A DNA stretch of 64,000 nucleotides, taken from Pseudomonas mediterranea CFBP 5447. Lineage in GTDB: Bacteria; Pseudomonadota; Gammaproteobacteria; Pseudomonadales; Pseudomonadaceae. Positions 9,153 through 16,989 of the stretch are shown here, in pieces. Made by a program: the position numbers and the translations under genes. Position 1 is the first letter of the stretch, and every line of letters starts with the position of its first letter. A model generated the notes under the pieces. It saw nothing but the letters and a program-made list of their open reading frames with translations. It had not been told where the DNA came from and made no database searches. The stretch covers positions 1,040,747 through 1,104,746 of the forward strand of contig NZ_KN322987.1 in the NCBI RefSeq assembly GCF_000774145.1, in the 5' to 3' direction.

Positions 9153-10271
9153 TTATTGTTCGAGGCGCCGCAGCAGCTCGCGGGCGACTGCCAGAAGCAG
9201 TTCGTCCGCGCCCTTGGCGGCGATCAGTTGTAGGCCTACCGGCAGCTTCGAGGCCCCCTCGAAAGGGATACTCAATGCCGGGTGGCCAGTCAGGTTGAAG
9301 GGGCGTACGAAAGCGGTCATGCCGATGGCCGCGCGGGTATCGGCAGCGTCTGCGACGCGCGCCGGGTAATCCGGCATGGTCGGCAAGGCAAGAATCGGAC
9401 ACTGCGCCAGGGCGGCGTCCACCTCGGCAGTGAAGGCGGTGCGGCAGCGTTCGGCGTCAGCCAGAGCGTCGTCACGGGTTTCGCGTGCGGCCAGCAGCCG
9501 ACCAGCGACATCGGCGCCCACCAAGCCGGTTTCCACCAAGTGCCCGCAGGCATTCCAGGTTTCCCGGTTGATCACTGCCAGACCCGCATCGTAGGCCGAT
9601 TGCATACCGGGCAGCGGCATCTCGCACTGTTCGAAATTCGCCGCCTCGAGCACAGTATTCAGCGTTGCCTGCACCTCGGGATGGGCCTGCACTGGTACCA
9701 CGCCGATGCGGACGCCGGCTACGTCCGGCAGTGCCTTGAAGGACGGGTCGATGGCCTTCATCGCGTTGATCAGCATCTCGATATTGGCAGCGAAGGGGCC
9801 GACGCAATCGAGCGATGTCTGCTTCGGCATCACCCCGGCACGGCTGATGCGGCCGAAAGTGGGTTTGAGACCGAACACACCGCAGCACGCGGCGGGAATA
9901 CGCACCGAACCACCCGTGTCGGTGCCCAGGGAGAAGTCGCACAGACCGGCAGCCACGGCAGCGGCCGAGCCACTGGAGGACCCCCCGGGAATGCGTCCGG
10001 GGTAGCGCGGGTTCTCCGCCGTACCCGTCCAAGCATTGAGCCCGGTGGTGCCAAAGGCCAACTCATGCAAGCTGGTCTTGCCAATCAGCTGGCAGCCCGC
10101 AGCCAGGAGAGCCTGAACTACCTCAGCATGACACTCGGCATCCGGCGCATGTTCAAGGGCGCGACTGGAAGCACGAGTGGGATGACCGACCACATCGATG
10201 GTGTCTTTCACCATCACACGGAGCCCTTGCTCACCGAGCTTCAGCTTCTCGACCACTATCGCCATCTGCAT
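9153..10271 (-). CDS. iacH: IacH, amidase-signature family hydrolase
   Basis: A 372-residue amidase-signature protein. The Ser-cisSer-Lys machinery is visible: K near the VMVKDTIDVVG motif, the glycine/serine-rich GGSSSGSAAAVAAG block, and GTDTGGSVRIPAA with the nucleophilic serine. In iac clusters IacH is an amidase-like enzyme whose exact substrate is uncertain. The start is ambiguous: ATG at 10271 or 10265 fits the family better than the GTG at 10325. It is the first gene of the operon and ends 23 bp before iacA. Confidence 0.87.
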   Translation of the reverse strand: MQMAIVVEKLKLGEQGLRVMVKDTIDVVGHPTRASSRALEHAPDAECHAEVVQALLAAGCQLIGKTSLHELAFGTTGLNAWTGTAENPRYPGRIPGGSSSGSAAAVAAGLCDFSLGTDTGGSVRIPAACCGVFGLKPTFGRISRAGVMPKQTSLDCVGPFAANIEMLINAMKAIDPSFKALPDVAGVRIGVVPVQAHPEVQATLNTVLEAANFEQCEMPLPGMQSAYDAGLAVINRETWNACGHLVETGLVGADVAGRLLAARETRDDALADAERCRTAFTAEVDAALAQCPILALPTMPDYPARVADAADTRAAIGMTAFVRPFNLTGHPALSIPFEGASKLPVGLQLIAAKGADELLLAVARELLRRLEQ

Positions 10272-10355
10272 CACCCATTGCTGTTCCGGTTGATCAACAG
10301 AACCGCAGGACGAGCCGCGATTCACTTAAATCCAGAATCGGAACAATTAGATGAT

Positions 10356-10374
10356 TTGTCAATTAATTTATCAA
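10356..10374. promoter_or_regulatory. imperfect AT-rich palindrome upstream of iacH
   Basis: The 19-mer TTGTCAATTAATTTATCAA is an imperfect palindrome centred on ATTAAT, 85 bp upstream of the chosen iacH start. AT-rich palindromes of this size are typical of MarR-family operators, and iac clusters are usually controlled by the MarR repressor IacR. No iacR gene is present in the window, so this is only a candidate operator. Confidence 0.3.
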
Positions 10375-11170
10375 TAAAAACAATGTGTAGATTCGGTGCA
10401 TTTTTGATACTTCGAACACCATTACCGTGCAATTTCGTAACACTAAAACTTTTTATCATTCGCAAAAATTAAATAAAAAACCTTTAATTTCAGATATTTA
10501 TTGACATGAATAAGAAACATTATCATCACGCAATGATTGTTTAAGGCAATTCGAGCTACTCACAGACTGTCCGATAATCGCACAGAAAAAACACTTAACA
10601 CGACGATATTTTGGACGACAAAAACTCATTTTCTTTAGATAAAAAAACGCTAAAAAACGCCCCTTTCAAGTAGCCGGAAAGTGCCGTCTGACCTGATGAC
10701 CTCGGCCGTGAGCCAATCAACAGGCGTCTCCACGAACAGCACCGACAAGCCTCCTCACCACACTTGCAATCCCCCTGGAACACGGCGGCTGGCCGTATTG
10801 CAACAGCGCAGTGCACAGCGTTCTGGCACGAGAGGTGCAATTGAACCTGTATCGGACGGGAAAACCACCGGCAGTGCCCACAAGGAGAGCAGCATCGAGA
10901 AGACGTTCTTCTTGCTCTGGAAGGTGCTGCGTGCCGTCGGGAACCAGTGCGCCCCCCCCGGGCGCCCTGGGCGGCGAGGACAACCCGCTGAAGGACGGCA
11001 TCGCAGTCAAATGCCCGACCTCAGCGCGATGCTGATCCGCTAGAGCAATTTCGCCACCAATTTCTATGACGCCATGGTGCGCAGGATGCGCGCCGAGCGG
11101 ACCATAAACTGGTAATCGTACGGCCTGCCCCAGGGCAGGTCGCAACGGGTCACAGCCGAGGAGTCGTGCC
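10375..11170. other. long intergenic region between iacH and the chemoreceptor gene
   Basis: About 800 bp separate the divergent iac operon and chemoreceptor gene. The first 300 bp are AT-rich and should hold the iac promoter. The stretch 10.68-11.16 kb is GC-rich with overlapping short frames on both strands, none with a recognisable family or a convincing ribosome site. It reads like decayed coding DNA of unknown origin. No RNA gene is seen. Confidence 0.5.
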
Positions 11171-12727
11171 ATGCAAACTGTCATCAACACCCCATCAGGT
11201 TTCGAGGAACCACCGATTTCCCGGCTTGACCCACAAGGCGTTCTGCTCACCTGCAACGCCGCCTACCTGAACATGAGCGGCTACACAGAACACGAACTGA
11301 TCGGTAAACCTCACACACTGATCAACCACCCGCACATGCCGGCAGCGGTGGCGACCAGCATGTGGCACGCGCTGCGCGCCGGTGTGCCGTGGACAGCGCC
11401 GGTGATGACCCGTTGCAAGCAAGGAGATGCGCACTGGCGCAGTCTCTACGTGGTGCCGCTATTTGACGACGGCAAGCTGGCGGCGCTGGGCACCGTCTAC
11501 CAGCCTATCGAGCCAGCGCAGGCACGGCAGGCCGAACAGCTCTATGCGCGTCTGGCGCGCGGCCAGGCGCCCTGGAGTCTGCTGCAACGCTTTGGCGAAC
11601 TGCTGCTGGGTCATGGGCTGCAACTGGCGCTAGGCCTGGGCCTGGCGCTGGCCACTCTACAGGGCTATCTGCCCCTAGCGTTGGGCGCGCCGCTGCTGCT
11701 GGCGCTGTGCCTGGCCGGACTGCAACCGGCACTGCGTCAGCGCCAATTGACCCGCGCCCTGCTCGCCCAACACACGCAGGCCTACAGCGATCCGTTGCTG
11801 ACCCCACTGCACGCGCAACACCCCGGCCCCACCAGCTTGCTGGCCATGGCCCTGGACGGCCAGCGCGCACGCATGAGCACGGTGATGTCGCGCATCTGCA
11901 TCAACAGCGTGGTGTTGCGCCAGCAGGCGCAGACCTCGGCGGACGTGGTAGAGCAAACGGTCGAGCAGCTGGATCGCCAGGTACGCGAGACTGAGCAGAC
12001 CGCCGCCGCGATCAACCAGATGAGCGCCACCATCCAGGAACTATCACGCAACCTGCAGCACACCGCGCAAGCGGCGCAGAACGCCGATCATCTGGCGCGC
12101 GACGGTGAACGCCTGTCCGATGACAGCCAGCATTCGGCGCAGACCATGCGTCACTCGGTGGGCGAGATTGGCCGGGCGGTTGACAGCCTGGCGGCGGCCA
12201 TCGAGTCCATCGGAGGCATTGCCACGGTGATCCAGAACATCGCCGAGCAGACCAACCTGTTGGCCCTCAACGCGGCCATCGAAGCCGCCCGCGCCGGCGA
12301 ATCCGGCCGCGGCTTCGCGGTGGTCGCCGACGAGGTACGCAGCCTCGCCTCACGCACTCGCGAATCAACCCACGAGATCCAGCGCTCGCTGGAAAGCCTG
12401 CGTCAGGACAGCGGCACGGCCTTGGCCACTGCACAACGCGGCGAACAAATAGCCTTGCGTGCCAGCAGCGATGCCGAACAGGCGCGTCAGGCCTTGACGC
12501 GCATCTGCGCCGAGGTCGCGCAGATCAGCGGCATGAGCTTGCAGATGGCCGCCGCAATCGAGCAACAGGGCCAGGTAGCCGAACAGATCAACCAGCAGAT
12601 CACCGAGATCGCCGGCTTCACCGAGCGCACCAGCCAGCAGGCTGGGCGCACCAGTAAAATCAGTCAGGCACTGCACCAATTGGCCGAATCACAATTGGGA
12701 TTGGCGCAGCGCTTCCTCAACGGTTGA
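11171..12727 (+). CDS. Aer-like PAS-domain methyl-accepting chemotaxis protein
   Basis: A 518-residue chemoreceptor. Residues 1-115 form an Aer-type PAS domain (LDPQGVLLTCNAAYLNMSGY, HPHMPAAV). A hydrophobic hairpin around residues 140-180 anchors it in the membrane without a periplasmic domain. The C-terminus is a full MCP signalling domain with the hairpin tip IAEQTNLLALNAAIEAARAG and EVRSLASRT. Aer proteins bind FAD in the PAS domain and steer energy taxis through CheA/CheW. Placed next to the auxin operon it may guide cells to metabolised indole-3-acetate, which is inference. Confidence 0.9.
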   Translation: MQTVINTPSGFEEPPISRLDPQGVLLTCNAAYLNMSGYTEHELIGKPHTLINHPHMPAAVATSMWHALRAGVPWTAPVMTRCKQGDAHWRSLYVVPLFDDGKLAALGTVYQPIEPAQARQAEQLYARLARGQAPWSLLQRFGELLLGHGLQLALGLGLALATLQGYLPLALGAPLLLALCLAGLQPALRQRQLTRALLAQHTQAYSDPLLTPLHAQHPGPTSLLAMALDGQRARMSTVMSRICINSVVLRQQAQTSADVVEQTVEQLDRQVRETEQTAAAINQMSATIQELSRNLQHTAQAAQNADHLARDGERLSDDSQHSAQTMRHSVGEIGRAVDSLAAAIESIGGIATVIQNIAEQTNLLALNAAIEAARAGESGRGFAVVADEVRSLASRTRESTHEIQRSLESLRQDSGTALATAQRGEQIALRASSDAEQARQALTRICAEVAQISGMSLQMAAAIEQQGQVAEQINQQITEIAGFTERTSQQAGRTSKISQALHQLAESQLGLAQRFLNG

Positions 12728-12759
12728 GAACCTGGCAACCAGGTACAAGAGTTCGGCCG

Positions 12760-12983
12760 CCAAGATCAATCACGCCACACCCGGCGCCGAGCGATTGGAT
12801 GACACACAAAGGCGTCATACAGGCCGACCGGGTGTCGGAACAGCGGCACACGCGACACCAGAATGGAGGCATTGACCAGCGCCACCAGCAGCGAGGTGGC
12901 AATGGCCCGACCTGCAGGGTTACCCGCAACGCTCCGCCGAATGCGGGCAGAGTCGACAGCACGAGATTCCAGTCGAAATTCAT
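12760..12983 (-). pseudogene. polar amino acid ABC transporter permease, frameshifted N-terminal remnant
   Basis: On the minus strand an ATG at 12983 opens MNFDWNLVLSTLPAFGGALR, the standard beginning of a HisM/GltJ-type permease. The match continues after about 26 residues in another frame (ATSLLVALVNASILVSRVPL, then VGLYDAF), so there is at least one frameshift. The rest of the permease and the ATPase gene are missing. The 75 bp before the ATG carry a frame resembling the end of another gene. Confidence 0.55.
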
Positions 12984-13101
12984 CGCGACGGCCTGTCACA
13001 CGGTTGCGGTAGCGGCACGTCCACCTGAACGGCATCCGGATACTTGATCCAAGCACCGGCGTGCAACAAACTCAAGTCAACGGTTCGCTTCATTTTGTGA
13101 G

Positions 13102-14001
13102 CTACTGCAGGTCTATGTCGTTCCGTAGCGCCTCGACCGCCATGTCGATGAAGGCGCGTACCTTTTGGGTACCGTGCCGGCCTTCACGGTGCACAACGTG
13201 GATCGGCACCGCCGGGCGCTCGAAGGCCTCGAGCACCAGTGCAAGAGCTCCTTCTTTCACCCCTCGCGCGATTTGAAATAGCGGTAGGCGCGTGATACCG
13301 AATCCTGCGACAGCGCACTCAGCCGCGGCCTCATTCATCGTGGTCGTAAATCGCGGCTGCAAGCGTATCGTTGCAGACTTACTGCCGTCTCGGAACCTCC
13401 ACTCGGGCACTGGCGTGACTCCAGTGGCGGCTATGACGACATGCTGCGACAGGTCTTCGGGGCGTTTTGGCGTTCCACGTTGTCGCAGATAATTTGGCGA
13501 CGCACAAAGAACCTCACGTACTTGGCCAACCTTGATGGCTTGCAATGACGAGTCTGGTAACTCACCAATGCGTATCGCGACATCGACTCCTTCGTCCACC
13601 AAGTTGACCATCCTGTCCAAGAACAAGCAGTTAATTTCCACCTCAGGAAATCGAGTTAGGTAGTCGCGCGCAATCGGGGAGATATACATGCACCCGAAGT
13701 TCACCGATGACGTAATGGTGAGCTGGCCTCGCGGCAATGCGTGTGCACCAGCGGCCGCGCTGTCAGCCTCCTCAATGTCCACGAGGATTCTCCGGCAGCT
13801 TTCTGCGTACCTCATTCCCGCCTCAGTGACCCTGACAGTGCGGGTCGTTCGAGTCAGCAGTCTTACACCTAGACGTTCCTCTAGCTCGTAGACGGCGCGC
13901 GTGACGACGGAAGGCGACATGTTGAGTCGGCGTGCGGCAGACGCAAAGCCACCAGTCTCTACGACCGCGAGGAATGTCGCCATGGCCTGTAGTCGATCCA
14001 T
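13102..14001 (-). CDS. LysR-family transcriptional regulator
   Basis: A 299-residue LysR protein starting MDRLQAMATFLAVVETGGFA with an intact winged HTH (SAARRLNMSPSVVTRAVYEL) and an effector domain (GQLTITSSVNFGCMYISP onward). It belongs to the large group resembling DhcR/CrgA. The ATG at 14001 begins the HTH directly; the frame is open 39 codons further upstream but adds nothing family-like. It is divergent from the alpha/beta hydrolase gene with about 200 bp between them, so that gene is its likely target. Confidence 0.88.
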   Translation of the reverse strand: MDRLQAMATFLAVVETGGFASAARRLNMSPSVVTRAVYELEERLGVRLLTRTTRTVRVTEAGMRYAESCRRILVDIEEADSAAAGAHALPRGQLTITSSVNFGCMYISPIARDYLTRFPEVEINCLFLDRMVNLVDEGVDVAIRIGELPDSSLQAIKVGQVREVLCASPNYLRQRGTPKRPEDLSQHVVIAATGVTPVPEWRFRDGSKSATIRLQPRFTTTMNEAAAECAVAGFGITRLPLFQIARGVKEGALALVLEAFERPAVPIHVVHREGRHGTQKVRAFIDMAVEALRNDIDLQ

Positions 14002-14203
14002 CAATGAACGTCCTGCGAACTTCGGGGCGGGCAATGATGCCAGAACTCGAATGTGTTTATTGAAATTTCGAGAAAAGTGAATTGCAGTCCGAAGCGATTC
14101 TAAAGTTGGCGGCGACAAAAGATCATTCGCCTAACAGACACGGAATCATCTGTTTGGACATCAACAAAGGATCATTCATGAAGCTTTACCTTAAGGACTC
14201 GTT

Positions 14204-15079
14204 ATGACCTCACAAGCTTCTATCGAACCTCTAATGCCATTTCCGCGGCAGAGCGTTCGCGTCGCTGGCTTCAATGGCGTCTCCATCGCCGCACAAGCCT
14301 GGGGCCCCGCTGATGCCCCAGCGGTGCTGCTGATCCACGGCTTTTTAGGCGGTAGATTTTCGTGGGCACCTCTGATTTGCGGTCCTCTGGCCACCAAGGC
14401 AAACCTTGTTACCGTGGAACTGCGAGGGCATGGAGCCTCCGACAAGCCAGAGGAACCATCAGCCTACGCCGACAGCGAGGTGTGGGCGGAGGATATCGCA
14501 GCGGTCGCGTCGGCCCTGGGTCTCAAACAATTCATCCTTGTCGCACATTCCTACGGTGGCGTTGTAGCGTTTGACTACCTGCGCCACAAGGGAAGCTCGG
14601 CAGTGAAAGGTCTGATCCTCCTTGCAGCGGCGGCGGAACCACCTGGGGTTTCCCAGGACTACGTCCGGCCGGACACTCTACCCGCACTGCAAGCATCCCT
14701 CAGCCAGGACTTTTCGGAGCGGGTGGACGGGATTCGCAGTTTCGTTCAGGCGATCTCGCGAGGTCCGCTTCCAAGAGACCTTCACGACGCGCTGATTGCA
14801 CAGGGAGCCATCTCCACTCCGTCCATGCTGGTCGGTGCGTTGTCCCGCCGGCCTGTCAGCAACGTGGATATTTTCACGAAGCTTGACATGCCGGTGATTT
14901 TTGTCTGTGGAACCCACGAGAACGTTGTCACGCAAGCACTTGTGGAACATGTATTGCGGGCTGTGCCGCACGCAACCAGCCGAACTCTGGACAATGTGGG
15001 CCATTTGCCGCAAATCGAAGCGAACGACCAGGTTGCAGAGCTGATTGCTGACCTGATCGAATCTACTTCCAGCAAGTAG
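14204..15079 (+). CDS. alpha/beta-fold hydrolase
   Basis: A 291-residue hydrolase with the oxyanion motif HGFLGG at 45-50, the nucleophile elbow AHSYGG with S116, and a C-terminal GHLPQIE with the likely catalytic H267. The overall pattern resembles non-haem chloroperoxidases, epoxide hydrolases and carboxylesterases, and the substrate cannot be told. It is transcribed divergently from the LysR gene and has no signal peptide. Confidence 0.85.
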   Translation: MTSQASIEPLMPFPRQSVRVAGFNGVSIAAQAWGPADAPAVLLIHGFLGGRFSWAPLICGPLATKANLVTVELRGHGASDKPEEPSAYADSEVWAEDIAAVASALGLKQFILVAHSYGGVVAFDYLRHKGSSAVKGLILLAAAAEPPGVSQDYVRPDTLPALQASLSQDFSERVDGIRSFVQAISRGPLPRDLHDALIAQGAISTPSMLVGALSRRPVSNVDIFTKLDMPVIFVCGTHENVVTQALVEHVLRAVPHATSRTLDNVGHLPQIEANDQVAELIADLIESTSSK

Positions 15080-15260
15080 GGCACGCCAAGCTCTCTACAC
15101 TGATTGTGTTGATCCCGTGTCGAGGCACCCGCCGCCGTTACGAAATATATTTGATGCTCTCAGGTACTTCATGACGAGTTCGCTCTACATAACCAAGAAT
15201 GCACCTTGCAAGCTCGTTATGGGATGCGTGATCGCATCAAAGCGATGAGCCAGCGGTTGG

Positions 15261-15307
15261 TGTGGCGCGATATCACGCCTGCGCAGCAAGCGTGATATCG
15301 CGCCACA
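15261..15307. repeat. perfect 18-bp inverted repeat with 11-nt loop (hairpin 1)
   Basis: The arms TGTGGCGCGATATCACGC (15261-15278) and their exact complement (15290-15307) enclose the loop CTGCGCAGCAA. There is no T-run after the stem that would make it a plain terminator. A second hairpin with the same arm and loop length and a related loop is found at 29259-29305. Confidence 0.8.
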
Positions 15308-15327
15308 GTGTCTTGGTGGGTGCTTTT

Positions 15328-15411
15328 TTCGGGAGACCCTGGCGGTACATACCAGATCGAGTCGGGCCCTGGTCGACGGTCTATCAGCGCTTTCGAGATT
15401 GGCGATACCAC
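15328..15411 (+). pseudogene. IS5-family transposase, internal fragment
   Basis: The frame reads FGRPWRYIPDRVGPWSTVYQ followed by RFRDWRY. It matches the conserved segment just behind the N-terminus of IS5/IS427-group transposases. The rest of the element is missing on both sides. It overlaps in family position the end of the fragment at 1214-1380 but differs in sequence, so the two come from different copies. Confidence 0.65.
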
Positions 15412-15440
15412 TCCATTAAAAAACTTAGTATGAATCGCCC

Positions 15441-15715
15441 CTAGTTTCGTAGACCTGTTTGATATCGCAAAATTGGCCAAGGAGGCGGGTATCAACTGGG
15501 ATCACTTCCTGGCGGTGGTCAGGGAACTGAATATCTACAAACCGTTTTTCTACACGATGGACAGCATCAATCTGATTTGTGACGCCCAAATTTTTCCACA
15601 ATTCATCGTGGCATCACTCCGCGACCAGGCTTCTCGTCGTTTCGATTATGGCTATCAAATCCACAAGCTTTTCCGCGTTCCAGAGTCCGCGCCGCAATTC
15701 AGGACTGGAACGTGA
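15441..15715 (+). pseudogene. unidentified coding remnant upstream of the antitoxin-like fragment
   Basis: An open frame without a convincing start reads LFDIAKLAKEAGINWDHFLA and continues through FFYTMDSINLICDAQ to a TGA at 15713-15715. The composition looks protein-like and slightly resembles the C-terminal part of AbiEii-type nucleotidyltransferase toxins (DLFDIA), but this is weak. It follows the transposase fragment directly, so its 5' end was probably removed. Confidence 0.3.
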
Positions 15716-15967
15716 ATTGATGCGAGAAGGTTTGCGCCTATTGGAACAGCGCGCCGCCCCACTGCCGAAATTGAGGCCCTGCGTCAGGCGACCTCGATGG
15801 GCATCATGGACCTTGAGCACGGGCGCTTTACTCAGTTGAACGAAGGGGATCTGGAGCACTACCTCAAGGGCTTGAGCCTGGAGGCCACCCTCCCCGCGCG
15901 AGAAACACTAGGCATGCCGCAATATCGGATTCTGAAGCTGTCGTCAACAACCTCAACAACGCCATGA
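15706..15967 (+). pseudogene. ParD-like antitoxin remnant, frameshifted
   Basis: One frame reads ERELMREGLRLLEQRAA, the typical helix of ParD-type ribbon-helix-helix antitoxins. The next frame continues with EIEALRQATSMGIMDLEHGR and then LNEGDLEHYLKGLSLEA. The N-terminal DNA-binding part is missing and one frameshift near 15765 breaks the gene. No intact ParE-like toxin follows. Confidence 0.45.
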
Positions 15968-16077
15968 TGAAGAATAATGTCCGCGACATCACTGTCTTGC
16001 GCTAAACCACTTTCAGAGAACAGCAAAAGCGAGATAATGGTGGACAGCAGGCAACAATAGCTTTTCAAGGCATTCAT
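15940..16077 (-). pseudogene. exported amidohydrolase, N-terminal fragment
   Basis: From ATG 16077 the minus strand encodes a signal peptide (MNALKSYCCLLSTIISLLLF, then SESGLAQ) followed by DVADIILHHGVVEVVDD. This is the usual start of a secreted amidohydrolase (ADLILHNG motif). The homology ends where the antitoxin remnant begins on the other strand, so the gene was truncated. Confidence 0.4.
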
Positions 16078-16295
16078 CTCCGAACTCCTCCGCATATAAA
16101 TCAGAAAAAATGGCCTGCAAATTTTCAGCGCAGTGTTTTACTGCTGGCTCCTCGAACCGCTTTTTCTGAATAAAAACAGGCATAATCATCTCGAGAAAAA
16201 CAGAACAGTTAATCTCATAGAAGCCAAATTTTTTAATACTTGCGTCAACTTGCCACTGTCTATTACCAGACTTAAATCACTTAGTATGGCTATGT

Positions 16296-16460
16296 TCATG
16301 CTTCATAAGTCGCCACAAACGGTACAGAACCACCTGGAGTATGTTGAAGGTAGACATCGCCCTCCAGCCAAGCCATTGCGGTGTCGGGGGTGAAGGGATA
16401 GGACTCCCAGGAGTGATACTTCAACTCCGTCTGGGCCCTAATGGGAAAAGATATGCTCAT
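16296..16460 (-). CDS. short hypothetical protein
   Basis: A 54-residue frame starting MSISFPIRAQTELKYHSWES, preceded by AAGGA seven bases upstream of the ATG. It ends GGSVPFVATYEA. No domain is recognised; it might be the start of a longer gene that has been truncated. The surrounding DNA is AT-rich and poor in genes. Confidence 0.35.
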   Translation of the reverse strand: MSISFPIRAQTELKYHSWESYPFTPDTAMAWLEGDVYLQHTPGGSVPFVATYEA

Positions 16461-16696
16461 GTTCTTGTCCTTATTATATGAGGCAGTTATTGCTGGATCA
16501 AAAACCTCACCGACTTCCAAAGCACATTGGTTCTGGCTGCACGGTGTATTCGAGGCTAATGCCCTGCCAACCCCCTTCACTATCCCAAATTGGCAGCATC
16601 CAAATCCGAGGCTCCAAAACAGGTCACCCGATCCCGGATCACGATATCCCGAATACAACAACGCCTAAATACATAACACCTCTCAAACATCTTTTT

Positions 16697-16711
16697 GTTC
16701 GATAATCGAAC
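16697..16711. promoter_or_regulatory. PcaR/IclR-type operator
   Basis: The perfect palindrome GTTCGATAATCGAAC (7-bp arms, one central base) differs at one position from the 15-bp PcaR box as I recall it from P. putida, GTTCGATAATCGCAC. IclR-type regulators of aromatic acid genes bind this motif. It lies about 290 bp upstream of the AAHS transporter gene, which is the only plausible target on this side. No IclR gene is present in the window, so a chromosomally encoded regulator would have to act here. Confidence 0.6.
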
Positions 16712-16884
16712 GCTTTTATTTAACGCTAACTTTTTGTTTTTTAACATATTTGGCATAAATATAGATAAATCATTAAGAGCTCATTTATCACAACACTTTT
16801 AAACGGGTTCAGAAATTGATTGACTAGCGCCGCACGGTGTCAGCCAGAACGCCTGTTCGCTCAAAAAAATAACAAGGTATCGTG

Positions 16885-16989
16885 ATGAGTGACTTCTCAA
16901 TCGGGTTAAAGCCCAGGTTTGTACCTACCTTCGTGTGCTTTACTCGTATTACCTGTAAGCAGCCTCTTCTCAAGGGGGGGCAGCTATGA
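16885..16989 (+). CDS. 34-codon leader ORF coupled to the transporter gene
   Basis: An ATG with AAGGT seven bases upstream opens a 34-residue frame (MSDFSIGLKPRFVPTFVCFT, ending KGGQL). It stops at TGA 16987-16989, which overlaps the ATG of the transporter at 16986 as ATGA. Such overlap usually means translational coupling. A run of seven G at 16974-16980 just before the overlap doubles as part of the transporter ribosome site. Whether the peptide is made is unknown. Confidence 0.4.
   Translation: MSDFSIGLKPRFVPTFVCFTRITCKQPLLKGGQL

Noticed and set aside
9282..10472. Plus-strand frame of 396 codons opposite iacH
   Set aside because: It is antisense to the well-supported amidase gene, and the translation is rich in His, Gly and Arg as expected from a shadow frame.
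10681..11256. Frames of 120 and 179 codons on opposite strands between iacH and the chemoreceptor gene
   Set aside because: The minus-strand frame enters the chemoreceptor start, and neither has a recognisable family; treated as decayed DNA.
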